Shown: positions 8,747-18,160, numbered from the stretch's first letter. The stretch: DNA of 64,000 nt from Streptosporangium sp040640155 (GCF_040640155.1 NZ_JBFABE010000003.1:186001-250000); one strand, 5' to 3'. The notes: generated from the sequence alone by a model not told the origin. Made by a program: numbers and translations.

Positions 8747-11506
8747 CTACAACGCGGAACGCCGGTCGGGGCCGGCCGAGAGGTCGAGACGGGCGAGCTC
8801 ACCGCGGGAGGCGACGCCCAGCTTGGGATAGGCGTTGTACAGGTGGTGGCCCACGGTTCGCGGGCTGAGGAAGAGCTGGGCGCCGATGTCGCGGTTGCTG
8901 AGCCCCGTCGCGGCGAGCCGTACGACCTGGAGTTCCTGCGGGGAGAGGCGGCCGAGCGGGCCGGTGCCGCGGTCCGGCCCGCCCGCGGCGACGCTCTCGC
9001 CCGAGGCGCGCAGCTCGGTGCGGGCGCGGTCGGCCCAGGGCCGGGCGCCGAGCCGCTCGAAGATCTCCAGGGCGGAGCGGAGCGGCGGGCGGGCCTCGGC
9101 CCGGCGGCGGGAGCGGCGCAGCCACTCGCCGTGCAGCAGTTCGGTCCGGGCGCGGTCGAAGGGCCGCTCACCGGCGCGGTGCAGCCGGACCGCCCGCGCG
9201 TAGTGCTCGCCCGCCTCCTCGTCGTCACCGGCGAGCAGCGCCCGGCACCGCAGCGCGATCGCCTCCGCCCACGGCCGGCGGACCTGGTCGGCCCAGCCCT
9301 GGTACCAGCGGTACGGCTCCTCGGCGCGTTCGGGCCGCCCGAGACGGACCGCGGCCTCGACGAGGTCGGGCAGGCTGGAGAGGACGTCCAGCCGGTTGGG
9401 GCCGGCCGTGAGGTCCTCCAGCCTGCGCAGGACGGCCTCGTGCCGGCCGAGCCCGAGGTCGAGCAGGGCGAGCGCGCACCCGGCCCACACCACGTTCGCC
9501 CCGGTCCCCCGCGCGAGCACCTCCCCCACCAGGCCGGCGCACCGCTCCCGGTCGCCCTCGACGGCCGCGAGCTGGGCCAGGACGACCGAGTGGTAGCCCT
9601 CCTGGTCGCTCTGGCCGGTGTCGTGCGCGACGCGCCGCCCCTCGACGGCGCTCTCCAGCGCGTCGCGATGCCGTCCCTGGAGGGCCTGCGCGCGGGCGAG
9701 CAGCGCCAGCGCGCGCGGCAGCACGCCGACGGCTCCCTCGACGCGGCAGTCCCGCACCAGGGCGGCGGCCAGGTCGTGGGCCGCGGTGTACTCGCCGAGC
9801 ATGAGGTGCCACCAGGTGATCCGCGCCCGTTCCCTGAACGCCTCCCGGTGCGGTCCGGCCTCCGTGAGGGCGATCAGCTCGCGCAGCGCCGGCAGCCCGT
9901 CCCTCACCTCGTCGGCGGCCAGGCCGGTGAGCCCCCGGGCCACGCGGGTGAGGACCCGTACGCGGTCGCCCGGGTCGAGCCCCAGGTCGCGGGTCCGCTT
10001 CACGACGTCGGCGAGCGCGGTGAGATCACCGGCGAACCAGGCGGTCTCCACCGCGTCGAAGAGCATGTCCGCCGCGGTGCCGGGGTCGTGCCCGGCGGTG
10101 GAGAGCACCGCCCCGACGAGGATGTCGTGGGCCGCCCTCGGCCGTCCCCGCTCGCCGGCCACGGTGGCCCGGACCCGCGCGACCTCCGCCGTCGTCGCCG
10201 GGTCCGTGGCGTGCGGGGCGGCCTGGTCGGCCAGGGTGGCCGCCCGTTCGAACTGCCCGGCGTCGGCGGCGGCCCGCGCCGCCGCGGCCAGGCGCCGCCC
10301 CCTGTGGTGCCGTCCGGGGCTGAGCGAGGCCGCGCGCTCGTAGGCCGCGGCGATCGCCGCGTGGCCGCCGCGCGTGCGCGCGTTCTCGGCGCTCCGCTCC
10401 AGCGCGGCGGCGACCCGCTCGTCGGGGGACGTGCTGGCGGCGGCCAGGTGCCAGGCGCGCCGGTCGTCGTCGCCCCGCGCCCCGAGGGCGTCGGCGAGCG
10501 CCCGGTGCACGGCCAGGCGCCGGCTCAGCGTGGCCCCCCGGTAGGCGGCGGCACGGATCAGCGGGTGCCGGAAGACCAGGCGGCCCTCGGTGATGAGCAG
10601 CAGGCGCCTGTGCTCGGCGGGCTCCAGGTCCTCGACGGCCGCGCCGAGCCGCGCGGCGGCCCCGAGGACGACGGCCGGATCGCCGGTGTCGTCGGCGGCG
10701 GCGACCAGCAGGAGCGTCCGGGTGCGCTCGGGCAGCGTGCCGATGCGGTCGGCGAAGGTCTGCTGGATCCGGCCGTGGGTCGGCAGCGTCCCGAGGTCGT
10801 AGGGGTAGGCGGGCAGTTGTCCCTCGCGCTGCGCCGCCGACAGCTCCAGCAGGGCCAGCGGGTTGCCCTGCGCCTCCCGCAGGATCTGGTCCCGGACGTG
10901 CCGGGGCAGGTCGGCGGCGTGCCCGGCCAGCAGGTCGGCGGCGGCCGCGGCGTCCAGGCCGGGCAGGCGCACCTCGGCGAGGCCGGGTGCCGGGAAGGCG
11001 GGGGCGTGCAGGTCGCGGGCGGCGAGGACCAGGGCGACGCCCTCGGCGTCGAGGCGGCGGGCGGCGAACAGCAGGGCCTCGGCGGAGGCGTGGTCGAGCC
11101 AGTGGGCGTCGTCGACCAGGCAGAGCAGCGGGCGCTCCTCGGCCAGGTCCGCCAGCAGGGTCAGGACCGCGAGACCGGTCAGGAAGCGGTCGCCACCCGC
11201 CGCGGGCGCCGTCCCCAGGGCTCCGCGCAGGGCCCGCGCCTGCCTGTCGGGGAGGGCGTCGATGTGGTCCGCGACCCCCCGCAGGAGCAGGTGCAGGCCG
11301 GCGAACGGCAACTCGCTCTCCGCCTCGATCCCGACCCCGCGCAGCACCCGCATGTCACCGGCCGCCGCCTCGGCGGCGTGGTCGAGCAGGGCGGACTTCC
11401 CGATCCCGGCCTCCCCGCGCACGACCAGCGCCCCGCTGCGGCGGCGGCGGGCGTCCGCCACCAGCCGGTCGATGGCCGCCCGTTCGTCGGCCCGCCCGTG
11501 GAACAT
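8747..11506 (-). CDS. Large ATP-binding LuxR-family transcriptional regulator (LAL/MalT-like)
   Basis: A 919-residue LAL-type regulator. The N-terminal AAA/NACHT-like ATPase has Walker A GEAGIGKS (31-38) and Walker B LVDDAHW (131-137). A long Ala/Arg-rich helical middle (about 400-840) is consistent with TPR-like repeats. The C-terminus holds a LuxR helix-turn-helix (about 855-910), with LSPQELQVVRLAATG and GLSNRDIGAQLFLSPRTV visible. LAL proteins are often pathway-specific activators of specialised or catabolic genes. No biosynthetic cluster adjoins it except the DUF885 gene behind it, which is its most likely operon partner. The ATG at 11506 matches the normal family start; no strong ribosome binding site is seen. 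Confidence 0.9.
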   Translation of the reverse strand: MFHGRADERAAIDRLVADARRRRSGALVVRGEAGIGKSALLDHAAEAAAGDMRVLRGVGIEAESELPFAGLHLLLRGVADHIDALPDRQARALRGALGTAPAAGGDRFLTGLAVLTLLADLAEERPLLCLVDDAHWLDHASAEALLFAARRLDAEGVALVLAARDLHAPAFPAPGLAEVRLPGLDAAAAADLLAGHAADLPRHVRDQILREAQGNPLALLELSAAQREGQLPAYPYDLGTLPTHGRIQQTFADRIGTLPERTRTLLLVAAADDTGDPAVVLGAAARLGAAVEDLEPAEHRRLLLITEGRLVFRHPLIRAAAYRGATLSRRLAVHRALADALGARGDDDRRAWHLAAASTSPDERVAAALERSAENARTRGGHAAIAAAYERAASLSPGRHHRGRRLAAAARAAADAGQFERAATLADQAAPHATDPATTAEVARVRATVAGERGRPRAAHDILVGAVLSTAGHDPGTAADMLFDAVETAWFAGDLTALADVVKRTRDLGLDPGDRVRVLTRVARGLTGLAADEVRDGLPALRELIALTEAGPHREAFRERARITWWHLMLGEYTAAHDLAAALVRDCRVEGAVGVLPRALALLARAQALQGRHRDALESAVEGRRVAHDTGQSDQEGYHSVVLAQLAAVEGDRERCAGLVGEVLARGTGANVVWAGCALALLDLGLGRHEAVLRRLEDLTAGPNRLDVLSSLPDLVEAAVRLGRPERAEEPYRWYQGWADQVRRPWAEAIALRCRALLAGDDEEAGEHYARAVRLHRAGERPFDRARTELLHGEWLRRSRRRAEARPPLRSALEIFERLGARPWADRARTELRASGESVAAGGPDRGTGPLGRLSPQELQVVRLAATGLSNRDIGAQLFLSPRTVGHHLYNAYPKLGVASRGELARLDLSAGPDRRSAL

Positions 11507-11675
11507 GACTAGAAGCTACTCAACAGACATCTCTGGCACATGGGCGGTGGGTTCGGGAGGTCGGGGAGCGGGGGGCCGGGGAGCGGAGGGCGAGGGGCCG
11601 GGGGCGGGGACGGGAAGGCCCGGGGCGAAGGGAAGGCCGGAGGCTCCGGAGGGCCGGGGCCGGAGCTCCGGAAGG
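11507..11675. other. G-rich intergenic stretch with G-quadruplex motif and hairpin
   Basis: No gene. On the + strand, about 11562-11612 carries many closely spaced runs of three to six G, a strong potential G-quadruplex on the strand opposite to transcription. An inverted repeat GCTCCGG (11643-11649) / CCGGAGC (11660-11666) lies just behind the stop of the quinone oxidoreductase gene and could terminate it. Confidence 0.45.
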
Positions 11676-12659
11676 TCAGGGGATCAGGACGACCTTGCCC
11701 ACGGTGGCGCGCGTCTCCAGGGCCGTGTGCGCCGCCGCCGCGTCCGCGAGCGCGAACCGCTGGACCTCGGGGGCGAGCCTGCCGGACGCCGCCTCGGCGA
11801 GCGACCGCTCCTCCAGGCCGCGCAACCCCCCGGGCGCCTTGAGGATCCGCGGGCCCAGGGCGACCGAGGCGGTCAGGCAGCGGGCGTAGAGGTCACCGGT
11901 GGACAGCTCGGTCGGCTTCCCCGCCGACCAGCCGAACATGACGAACCGGCCGCCGACACCGAGCAGTTCCAGGGCGGTGCGGCCCGGGGCGCCGCCGACC
12001 CCGTCGAAGGCCACCGTCACCTCGCGCCCGTTCAGCGCCTCGCGCACCCGGCCGCCCCAGTCCGCCGTGTCGTAGTCCACGGCGATCGTCGCCCCCAGCC
12101 GGCGGACCCGCTCGACCTTGGCCGGGCCGCCCGCCACGCCCACGACGGTCGCGCCGATGTTCCGCGCCGCCTGGACGAGCAGGTTGCCGATCCCGCCGGC
12201 GGCCGCGGTCACCAGCACCACGTCGTCCGGAACGATCTGCCCGACGTCGAGGATCCCCATCGTGGTACGGCCGGTGCCGATCATCGCCACCGCGACGTCG
12301 TCCGCCAGTTCGTCGGGCAGCGCGTGCACCGCCTCGGCCTCGCGGACCGCCAGCTCGGCGTAGCCGCCGCTGGCCAGGCCCAGGTGGGCGACGACCCGGC
12401 GGCCCAGCCAGCTCTCCTCGACGCCGGCACCCACCGCGTCGACGACGCCGGCCACCTCGCGGCCGGGAGTCATCGGCAGGTCCGGGAGCGGGAAGGGCAG
12501 CTCGTCGGCGGAACCGGCGCGGATCGAGGTGTCCATGAGGTGGACCCCGGCGGCCCGGACCGCGATGCGGACCTGTCCCGGGCCGGGAGAGGGGTCCTCG
12601 ACCTCCTCGTGGAGCAGGTTCTCGGCGGGGCCGAAGGCGTACTGCCGGATGGCGTGCAT
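11676..12659 (-). CDS. NADPH:quinone reductase-like MDR oxidoreductase
   Basis: 327 residues of the medium-chain dehydrogenase/reductase superfamily, quinone oxidoreductase branch. The N-terminal GroES-like fold covers residues 1-125 and lacks the structural and catalytic zinc ligands of alcohol dehydrogenases. The Rossmann domain has the AAGGIG loop (153-158), typical of NADPH-using QOR proteins. It probably reduces quinones or enones. The ATG at 12659 has AGGAG seven bases upstream. It lies 35 bases downstream of the FMN reductase gene on the same strand, so the two form a likely quinone/electrophile detoxification operon. Confidence 0.88.
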   Translation of the reverse strand: MHAIRQYAFGPAENLLHEEVEDPSPGPGQVRIAVRAAGVHLMDTSIRAGSADELPFPLPDLPMTPGREVAGVVDAVGAGVEESWLGRRVVAHLGLASGGYAELAVREAEAVHALPDELADDVAVAMIGTGRTTMGILDVGQIVPDDVVLVTAAAGGIGNLLVQAARNIGATVVGVAGGPAKVERVRRLGATIAVDYDTADWGGRVREALNGREVTVAFDGVGGAPGRTALELLGVGGRFVMFGWSAGKPTELSTGDLYARCLTASVALGPRILKAPGGLRGLEERSLAEAASGRLAPEVQRFALADAAAAHTALETRATVGKVVLIP

Positions 12660-12694
12660 GACGATCTCCTGAGTCGGTTCGGTGAGGGGACGGA

Positions 12695-13267
12695 TCAGCC
12701 GGTGTAGGGCTGCCTGGACTTGGCCTCCCGCAGCGCGCGGCCCCACCAGGCGAGCTGACCGAGCATGGCCTTGGCCGCCGCGTCGCACCCTTCCGGCCGC
12801 CTGGCCCGGCCGTCGGCGTCGAACGCCTCGTGCACGCCGTGGAAGCTGACCGTGTCGCGGACGGTCATCGCGTGCAGCTCGGCGAACACCTGCCGGAGAT
12901 GCTCCACCGCGCGCAGCCCGCCGGCCATCCCCCCGTAGGAGACGAAGCCGATCGGCTTGGCCTGCCACTCGGCGAAGTGCCAGTCGATGGCGCTCTTGAG
13001 CGACGCGGGAAAGCTGTGGTTGTACTCGGGGGTCACGATGACGTACGCGTCGGCCGCGGCCAGCCGCGGGGTGAGCGCGGTCACCTCGGGCGGGGGCTCG
13101 TTCGTGAGCCTGGCGGGCGGCGGGGCCTCGGCCAGGTCCAGGACGTCGACGTCCATGTCGCCGTGCTCCTCGGCCCGGCCGGTGAACCACCGGGCCACGG
13201 TCGGGGCGACGCGGCCCTCCCTGGTGCTGCCGATGACGATCGCCAGACGCAGCCGGTCGTGGGACAT
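12695..13267 (-). CDS. NADPH-dependent FMN reductase
   Basis: A 190-residue flavodoxin-fold protein. The phosphate-binding loop GSTREGR (13-19) and the motif PEYNHSFP (80-87) are diagnostic of the NADPH-dependent FMN reductase / quinone reductase family (ArsH/SsuE/ChrR relatives). It would use NAD(P)H to reduce FMN, quinones or similar acceptors. The ATG at 13267 has AAGGAG six bases upstream. It is the first gene of a probable two-gene operon with the quinone oxidoreductase. It is divergent from the MFS transporter, and the shared 219-base control region contains a short inverted repeat and a tandem repeat. Confidence 0.88.
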   Translation of the reverse strand: MSHDRLRLAIVIGSTREGRVAPTVARWFTGRAEEHGDMDVDVLDLAEAPPPARLTNEPPPEVTALTPRLAAADAYVIVTPEYNHSFPASLKSAIDWHFAEWQAKPIGFVSYGGMAGGLRAVEHLRQVFAELHAMTVRDTVSFHGVHEAFDADGRARRPEGCDAAAKAMLGQLAWWGRALREAKSRQPYTG

Positions 13268-13336
13268 CGTGATCTCCTTCGTGCCTCGTTCGGTCGACGA
13301 CACCGACGGTAGGAGGATCCGGGACGGCGCCGCATG

Positions 13337-13348
13337 AGTCATGTGACT
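13337..13348. promoter_or_regulatory. Inverted repeat AGTCA-TG-TGACT in divergent promoter
   Basis: Perfect 5-bp arms separated by TG, between the FMN reductase and MFS transporter genes. Size and position fit a dimeric repressor site; no regulator gene adjoins it. Confidence 0.4.
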
Positions 13349-13390
13349 GGCGTCCGGCGGCGGCCGGCGGCCGGTACGGCATCCGGCCAC

Positions 13391-13417
13391 GCGACCCGCG
13401 CGACCCGCGCGACCCGC
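13391..13417. repeat. Three perfect tandem copies of GCGACCCGC
   Basis: A 9-bp unit repeated three times without change, 70 bases upstream of the MFS start. Function unknown; it may be slippage-prone sequence. Confidence 0.7.
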
Positions 13418-13486
13418 ACGTCCGGACGTCGGCACCAGTCGATCGACAGAAGCGCGCCGCGGGCGCCCCTTCCTAGCGTCGGGGCC

Positions 13487-14881
13487 ATGAAGAGGAACGA
13501 AGCAGGGACGACCGGTCAGGCCGGGACGGTGGAGCGCACCAGGTGGGGGCCGGTGGTGGCGCTCGCCATGGCGATGCTGGTCGTCTCGGTCGAGATGAGC
13601 CTCGCGGCGGTCACCCTGCCGGTCATCGGGGCCGAGATGGGCGTCGGCCCGGCCGCGACCGCCTGGGTGCTGCTGGCCTACGTCCTGCCCACGGCGGCCC
13701 TGGCCGTCCCCGCGGGCCGCTGGGTGGACCGCGCCGACCCGCGGTCGGTGCTCATGTTCGCGGTGACCGGGGTGGGGTTGACGAGCCTGCTGGCGGCGTT
13801 CGCCCCGGCGTTCTGGGCGCTCCTGGTCGCCCGCGTGCTGCAGGGGATCGCGGGGGGCCTGGTCGTCGCGGTCTACATGCCCGTCGTGGGGGCGAGCGTC
13901 CGCGCCGAGCACCGCGGCCGCGCCCTGGGTTACATCGCCACGATCATGCCCCTCGGCACGATGGCCGGCGCCTCGCTGGGAGGGCTCGTGGCCGGGGCGT
14001 ACGGGTGGCGCCCGGTCTTCCTGCTGAAGCTCCCGGTCCTGCTCGTCGTGCTGTGGCTGGGACATCGCACCGTTCCCGGCGGCCGGGGCGGGCTGCCCGC
14101 GCCGGACCGGTCGCTGCTGGGCGAGGTCGCGATCCTGGGGGGCGCGGTCGCCGCGCTGCTCCTCGCGTTCGACCGGGCCGGCGGCGGCGCGGTCGTCGTC
14201 GTGCCGCTCGCGGTCGCCGCCCTGGTGCTGGCGGTGGTGTGGAGCAGGCTCCCCGCCTCCCGGCCGGTGGTCGCGCTCGTCCGCCGCCGCGCGTACGGCC
14301 TGCCGCTGGCCGCCCTGCTGCTGATGAGCTCGGTCGTCGGCCTGTCCCTGTTCCTGCTCCCCTATCTCGTGGCCGACGTGCTCCGGGGCACTCCCGGGAC
14401 GACGGGGGTCGCGCTGCTGTTCTTCGTCGGCGGGACGGCGGCGTGCTCACCGGTCGGCGGAGCGCTGGCCGACCGGTACCGTCCGGACGTGGTCGCCGTC
14501 GCGGGCGGCGCGGTGACCCTGGCCGGGACGCTGAGCATGCTCACCCTGGGCCCGTCCGCGGGACTCGTGGACCTGGCCTGGCGGCTGGCGCTGGCCGGTG
14601 CCGGTCAGGGGTTGTTCAACGCCCCCAACAACGCCGCGTTGCTGGCCGCCGCGCCCCCCGGCATGACGGGCACCGCCGGAGGGGTCGGCGCCACCGTCCG
14701 GACCCTCGGCTTCACGGTGGGCCCGGCCGTGACGTCCCTGGCGTGGAACCTGGCCGGGGGCGGGGCCGACGGCTTCCGCGCCGGTGTGATCGTCCTGGCC
14801 TCGGCGCAGGCCGCCGGGCTCGCCGTTCTCGCGACCGTCCGGGCCCGGCGGCCGGACGGGGAGGAGACCGCCGCCAATTAA
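13487..14881 (+). CDS. MFS transporter, DHA2/EmrB-QacA-type drug exporter
   Basis: 464 residues with about 13-14 hydrophobic helices. MFS signatures: an Asp/Arg-rich loop 2-3 (GRWVDRADPRSVL), motif C-like glycines in helix 5 (PLGTMAGASLGGLVAG), and Arg in helix 4 (LLVARVLQGIAGG). The family exports drugs or metabolites by proton antiport across the plasma membrane. The ATG at 13487 follows a TAGCGT -10-like box by seven bases, suggesting a leaderless mRNA. The gene ends 193 bases before lanL on the same strand. It could export the lanthipeptide or give resistance, but an AT-rich promoter-like stretch separates them, so linkage is only inferred. Confidence 0.88.
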   Translation: MKRNEAGTTGQAGTVERTRWGPVVALAMAMLVVSVEMSLAAVTLPVIGAEMGVGPAATAWVLLAYVLPTAALAVPAGRWVDRADPRSVLMFAVTGVGLTSLLAAFAPAFWALLVARVLQGIAGGLVVAVYMPVVGASVRAEHRGRALGYIATIMPLGTMAGASLGGLVAGAYGWRPVFLLKLPVLLVVLWLGHRTVPGGRGGLPAPDRSLLGEVAILGGAVAALLLAFDRAGGGAVVVVPLAVAALVLAVVWSRLPASRPVVALVRRRAYGLPLAALLLMSSVVGLSLFLLPYLVADVLRGTPGTTGVALLFFVGGTAACSPVGGALADRYRPDVVAVAGGAVTLAGTLSMLTLGPSAGLVDLAWRLALAGAGQGLFNAPNNAALLAAAPPGMTGTAGGVGATVRTLGFTVGPAVTSLAWNLAGGGADGFRAGVIVLASAQAAGLAVLATVRARRPDGEETAAN

Positions 14882-14960
14882 ATATATGTGAATACGAAAA
14901 ATGCGCATTAAAGGCTTCCAGAATGGCGGGGCGGGCCACGGATGCGTATTTTTACCTGGC
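14876..14960 (+). promoter_or_regulatory. AT-rich control region of the lanLA operon with long inverted repeat
   Basis: An abrupt AT-rich island in GC-rich DNA between the MFS stop and lanL. It contains a perfect palindrome AATGCGCATT (14900-14909). It also holds a longer dyad AAAAATGCGCAT (14897-14908) / ATGCGTATTTTT (14942-14953), which pairs over 12 bp in RNA with one G-U. The right arm ends in a T run, so it could also terminate the MFS transcript. Promoter, operator or attenuator roles are all possible. Confidence 0.5.
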
Positions 14961-15074
14961 ACTCCCGCCGTCCGGCGTGTTCTCTGGTGCGAGCGCCGAA
15001 GGGCGAGGGAAAGCGGCGGGCCCGCCGCCTCGAACACGCGGGAATGCGAAAGCAGAAGGGCGGGACGATCGGTC

Positions 15075-18000
15075 GTGAAAAGCACCCCGGATGACGGCGG
15101 CCTCCTGCGTGACATCGCGATCGCCGAGATCGGGCGGGCACCGGCCCGCGCCTGGTCGATCGTCGACGACGCGTTCTGGTGCCGGATCTCCCCCGTGGGA
15201 GGAGCCCTGCCCGCGCAGGGCTGGAAGCTTCACGTCTCCGCGACGATGCTCTCCGCTCCCGTCGTGCTCTCCCGGGTCGTGCGGGTGCTCTCCGCCGAGG
15301 GGTGCGCCTTCAAGTTCCCGGCGCGGCTGGACGACTACTGGGAGCTGCTGATGCCGCACTGCCCCCGCGCGCAGGCGGGGAAGTTCGTCACCGCCTACCC
15401 CTCGGGCGACGTCGAGGCGGCCCGGCTGGCGGCGCTGCTCGACGAGGCCACCTGGGGGCTGCCCGGCCCGGCGATCCTGTCGGACCGCCCCTGGCGGCCG
15501 GGCGGGATCGTCCACTACCGGTACGGGGCCTTCGGCGGGCACCGGGTGCTCGGCAACGACGGGTTCTACGAGATCCGGCTCCGCACGCCGGAGGGAGGGA
15601 CGATCCACGACGAGCGGCTCGCGAGGTTCTCGCCACCGCCCTTCGCCACCTCCCCCTTCGCCGTCCCCCCGGCCGCTGCCTCCACCCGGAACGGCCCCGC
15701 CTCGGGCACCTCCGCCTCGGGCACCTCCGTCTCGGGCAGTCAGGCCGGTGAGGCGCGCCCCTCCGGCGCCCGGGCCACCGAGAACGGGAACGGGAACGGC
15801 GGGGCGAAGCCGGCCGCCGTGATGCTGAACGACCGCTTCGTGGTCCGCGAGGCCGTGCGACACGCCAACAGGGGCGGCGTGTACCTGGCCCGGGACACCG
15901 TGAGCGGCGCCCAGGTGGTGATCAAGGAGGGGCGCCCGCACGCCTCGTCCGACCTCGCGGGCCGCGACGCCCGTTCCCGGCTGGCGGCCGAGCGCTCCCG
16001 TCTGGAGGCGCTGGCCGGGACCGGCCTGGTGCCCGCCGTGGTCGACTTCTTCGAACAGGGCGGGCACACCTTCCTCGTCGAGGAGCACGTTCCCGGCACG
16101 ACGCTGCGGCGCTGGTCGGAGGAGAACGCCGGACCCGTGGGGCACGACGGTTTCGGGAGCGCGGCGGCCGAGGTCCTGCCGATCGTGCGGCGCCTCGTCG
16201 AGGCGCTGCGCGCCGTCCACGCGTGCGGGTACGTCTTCCGCGACCTCTCGCCGGACAACGTGATGCTCCTTCCCGGCGGCGACCTCCGGCTCATCGACCC
16301 CGAGCACGTGGCGGTGCCCGGCGAGATCGTCATGATCGGCGGGACCCCCGGCTACCTGGCCCCGGAACTGGTGCCGCACAGCGGCAGGTTCCGTCCCGCC
16401 CCGGGTGAGGCGGCCGACCTGTTCGGGCTCGGCGCGCTGACCTACTTCCTCGCGGTGGGCGCGGGGCCCGAGCTTCCCGACGACGGCGTCACCGGTCCGG
16501 CCCGCGGGCGGCGGCTGCTCGACCACGTCGCCGCGGTGTCCGCGTCCAACCCCGCCCTGGCCCTGCTGCGGCCCCTGGTGGAAGGGCTGCTCACCGAGCC
16601 GGAGCGGCGCTGGCCGCTGGAGCGTTGCGCCGCCTACCTGGAGGGGCTCGCCACGGACGACCCGCTCCCCGCGGAGCGGACGTCGTCCCCGGACCGGGCT
16701 CCGGCCGCCGGCCGTCTCCCGTTCCGTACCGTGACAGGCGGCCGGACGGAGTCCCCGGCCCGCACGGAGGCGGGCGCGCGAGCCGATGCGGAGAGGAGCG
16801 CTCGGACGGACGACCTGGTGGCGGACGGCCTGGCGTGGCTGGTGGAGACGGCGGACACCTCGCAAGACGCCTCGTCGCCGTGGCCGAACGTCCACGGCGG
16901 CGTCGAGGCGGACCCGTGCTCGGTGAACGGGGGCGTACCGGGCGTCCTGGGCGTCCTCACCCTCGCCTCCCGCGCACGGCCCGGCGCCGCAGAGCCCCGG
17001 GAGGGGACGGGACGCGCCAAGGCGGCGCGGGGCTCGAAGGGCACCGGGACCGAGGGCGCGGAGGTCGCCGGGACGGCGGCTCGTGTGACCCGGTGGCTCC
17101 GCGCCCGCCTCGCCACCGAGGACCTCTGGCCTCCCGGCCTCCACTTCGGCCGCTCCGGAGCCCTCTGGGCCCTGTACGAGGCGGCCGAGGCGGCCGGTGA
17201 CGGCGAGAGCATGGACGCGGCGCTGCGATCGGCGGCCCGGCTGCCGACCGCGTACCCCAACTCCGACGTGACGCACGGGCTGGCGGGCGCCGGCATGACG
17301 GTGCTCCGCCTCGCGGTCCGCTCGGGTGACCCCGTGCTCCGCGAGCGGGCCGCCAGGACGTTCGAGAACCTGCACGCCGCGCGCTCCTACCGGCGCGGGC
17401 ACCCGCACTGGCCGGTGCCGGCGTCGTTCGACTCCGGCCTGGCGGGCGCCGACCACCTCGGCTTCGCGCACGGGATCGCCGGGATCGGCACGGCGCTGCT
17501 CTACGGAGCCCTCGCCCTGGACCGTCCGGAGTGGACGGCGACCGCGCGCGAGATCGCCCGCGCCCTGGAGGAGTACGCCGACATCGACGGCGACTGCGCC
17601 TGGTGGCCGACCCTGGCCGGGGAGCCGCGCACGCTCCGGCCGCGACGGCCGCACTGGTGCAGCGGGTCGTCGGGAATCGGCTCGTTCCTCGTCCGTCACT
17701 GGCGCGCCACCGGCGACGACGGCGCGCTGCGCCTGGCCCGGCGGGCGGCGGTCGCCGCCCACCGCACCCGGTGGCGGTCGGGGACGGTTCCGTGCCACGG
17801 CCTGCCGGGCGAGGGCGAGTTCCTGCTCGACATGGCCGACTTCACCGGCGAGGACCGCTACCTGCGATGGGCCGGGGACCTGGCCGGGTGCCTGCGGGCA
17901 CGGGCCGTCTCCCGCTCCGGCAGGACGCTCGTGCCGGACCCGTTCTCCACGGTCCTGCCGACGTTCCTCGGCGGTACGGCGGGCGTCGTCACCTTCCTCC

Positions 18001-18155
18001 TGCGGCTCCGGCACGGGCACGCCCGGCCGTGGACGCTCGACGACGTCATGGGGGACGCCTGGCGCTCCCCCCCCACAGGCTCGCCGCCCGGTCCCGGGCG
18101 GTGGAAGGAGAACCGGCCCGCCGCAGGCGTGGCCACGAGATCGACGGGGAGGTGA
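15075..18155 (+). CDS. lanL: Class IV lanthionine synthetase LanL (lyase-kinase-cyclase)
   Basis: A 1026-residue three-domain enzyme that would phosphorylate Ser/Thr of a precursor, eliminate the phosphate and cyclise with Cys. The lyase-like N-terminal domain (about 30-195) has WKLHVS (50-55), FKF (79-81), GKFVTAYP (102-109) and YRYGAF (148-153). A Ser/Gly/Asn-rich linker follows (about 200-248). The kinase domain (about 250-530) has VVIKE with Lys284, FRDLSPDN with Asp390 and Asn395, and a DPE at 408-410 in place of DFG. The C-terminal LanC-like domain (about 580-1000) has HGLAG (734-738), FAHG (797-800), WCSG with Cys862, and CHG with Cys907/His908. These three zinc ligands place it in class IV rather than class III, whose cyclases lack them. 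GTG 15075 was chosen because upstream in-frame codons from ATG 14901 do not resemble the family. The precursor gene follows after 5 bases. Confidence 0.92.
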   Translation: MKSTPDDGGLLRDIAIAEIGRAPARAWSIVDDAFWCRISPVGGALPAQGWKLHVSATMLSAPVVLSRVVRVLSAEGCAFKFPARLDDYWELLMPHCPRAQAGKFVTAYPSGDVEAARLAALLDEATWGLPGPAILSDRPWRPGGIVHYRYGAFGGHRVLGNDGFYEIRLRTPEGGTIHDERLARFSPPPFATSPFAVPPAAASTRNGPASGTSASGTSVSGSQAGEARPSGARATENGNGNGGAKPAAVMLNDRFVVREAVRHANRGGVYLARDTVSGAQVVIKEGRPHASSDLAGRDARSRLAAERSRLEALAGTGLVPAVVDFFEQGGHTFLVEEHVPGTTLRRWSEENAGPVGHDGFGSAAAEVLPIVRRLVEALRAVHACGYVFRDLSPDNVMLLPGGDLRLIDPEHVAVPGEIVMIGGTPGYLAPELVPHSGRFRPAPGEAADLFGLGALTYFLAVGAGPELPDDGVTGPARGRRLLDHVAAVSASNPALALLRPLVEGLLTEPERRWPLERCAAYLEGLATDDPLPAERTSSPDRAPAAGRLPFRTVTGGRTESPARTEAGARADAERSARTDDLVADGLAWLVETADTSQDASSPWPNVHGGVEADPCSVNGGVPGVLGVLTLASRARPGAAEPREGTGRAKAARGSKGTGTEGAEVAGTAARVTRWLRARLATEDLWPPGLHFGRSGALWALYEAAEAAGDGESMDAALRSAARLPTAYPNSDVTHGLAGAGMTVLRLAVRSGDPVLRERAARTFENLHAARSYRRGHPHWPVPASFDSGLAGADHLGFAHGIAGIGTALLYGALALDRPEWTATAREIARALEEYADIDGDCAWWPTLAGEPRTLRPRRPHWCSGSSGIGSFLVRHWRATGDDGALRLARRAAVAAHRTRWRSGTVPCHGLPGEGEFLLDMADFTGEDRYLRWAGDLAGCLRARAVSRSGRTLVPDPFSTVLPTFLGGTAGVVTFLLRLRHGHARPWTLDDVMGDAWRSPPTGSPPGPGRWKENRPAAGVATRSTGR

Positions 18156-18160
18156 ACACC

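Noticed and set aside
14901..15074. N-terminal extension of LanL from ATG 14901
   Set aside because: The 58 codons are Arg/Gly-rich with no family resemblance, and the ATG lies in the palindrome AATGCGCATT. GTG 15075 is preferred.
15075..18155. Class III (LanKC) assignment for the lanthionine synthetase
   Set aside because: The cyclase domain keeps Cys862, Cys907 and His908; class III enzymes lack the zinc ligands.
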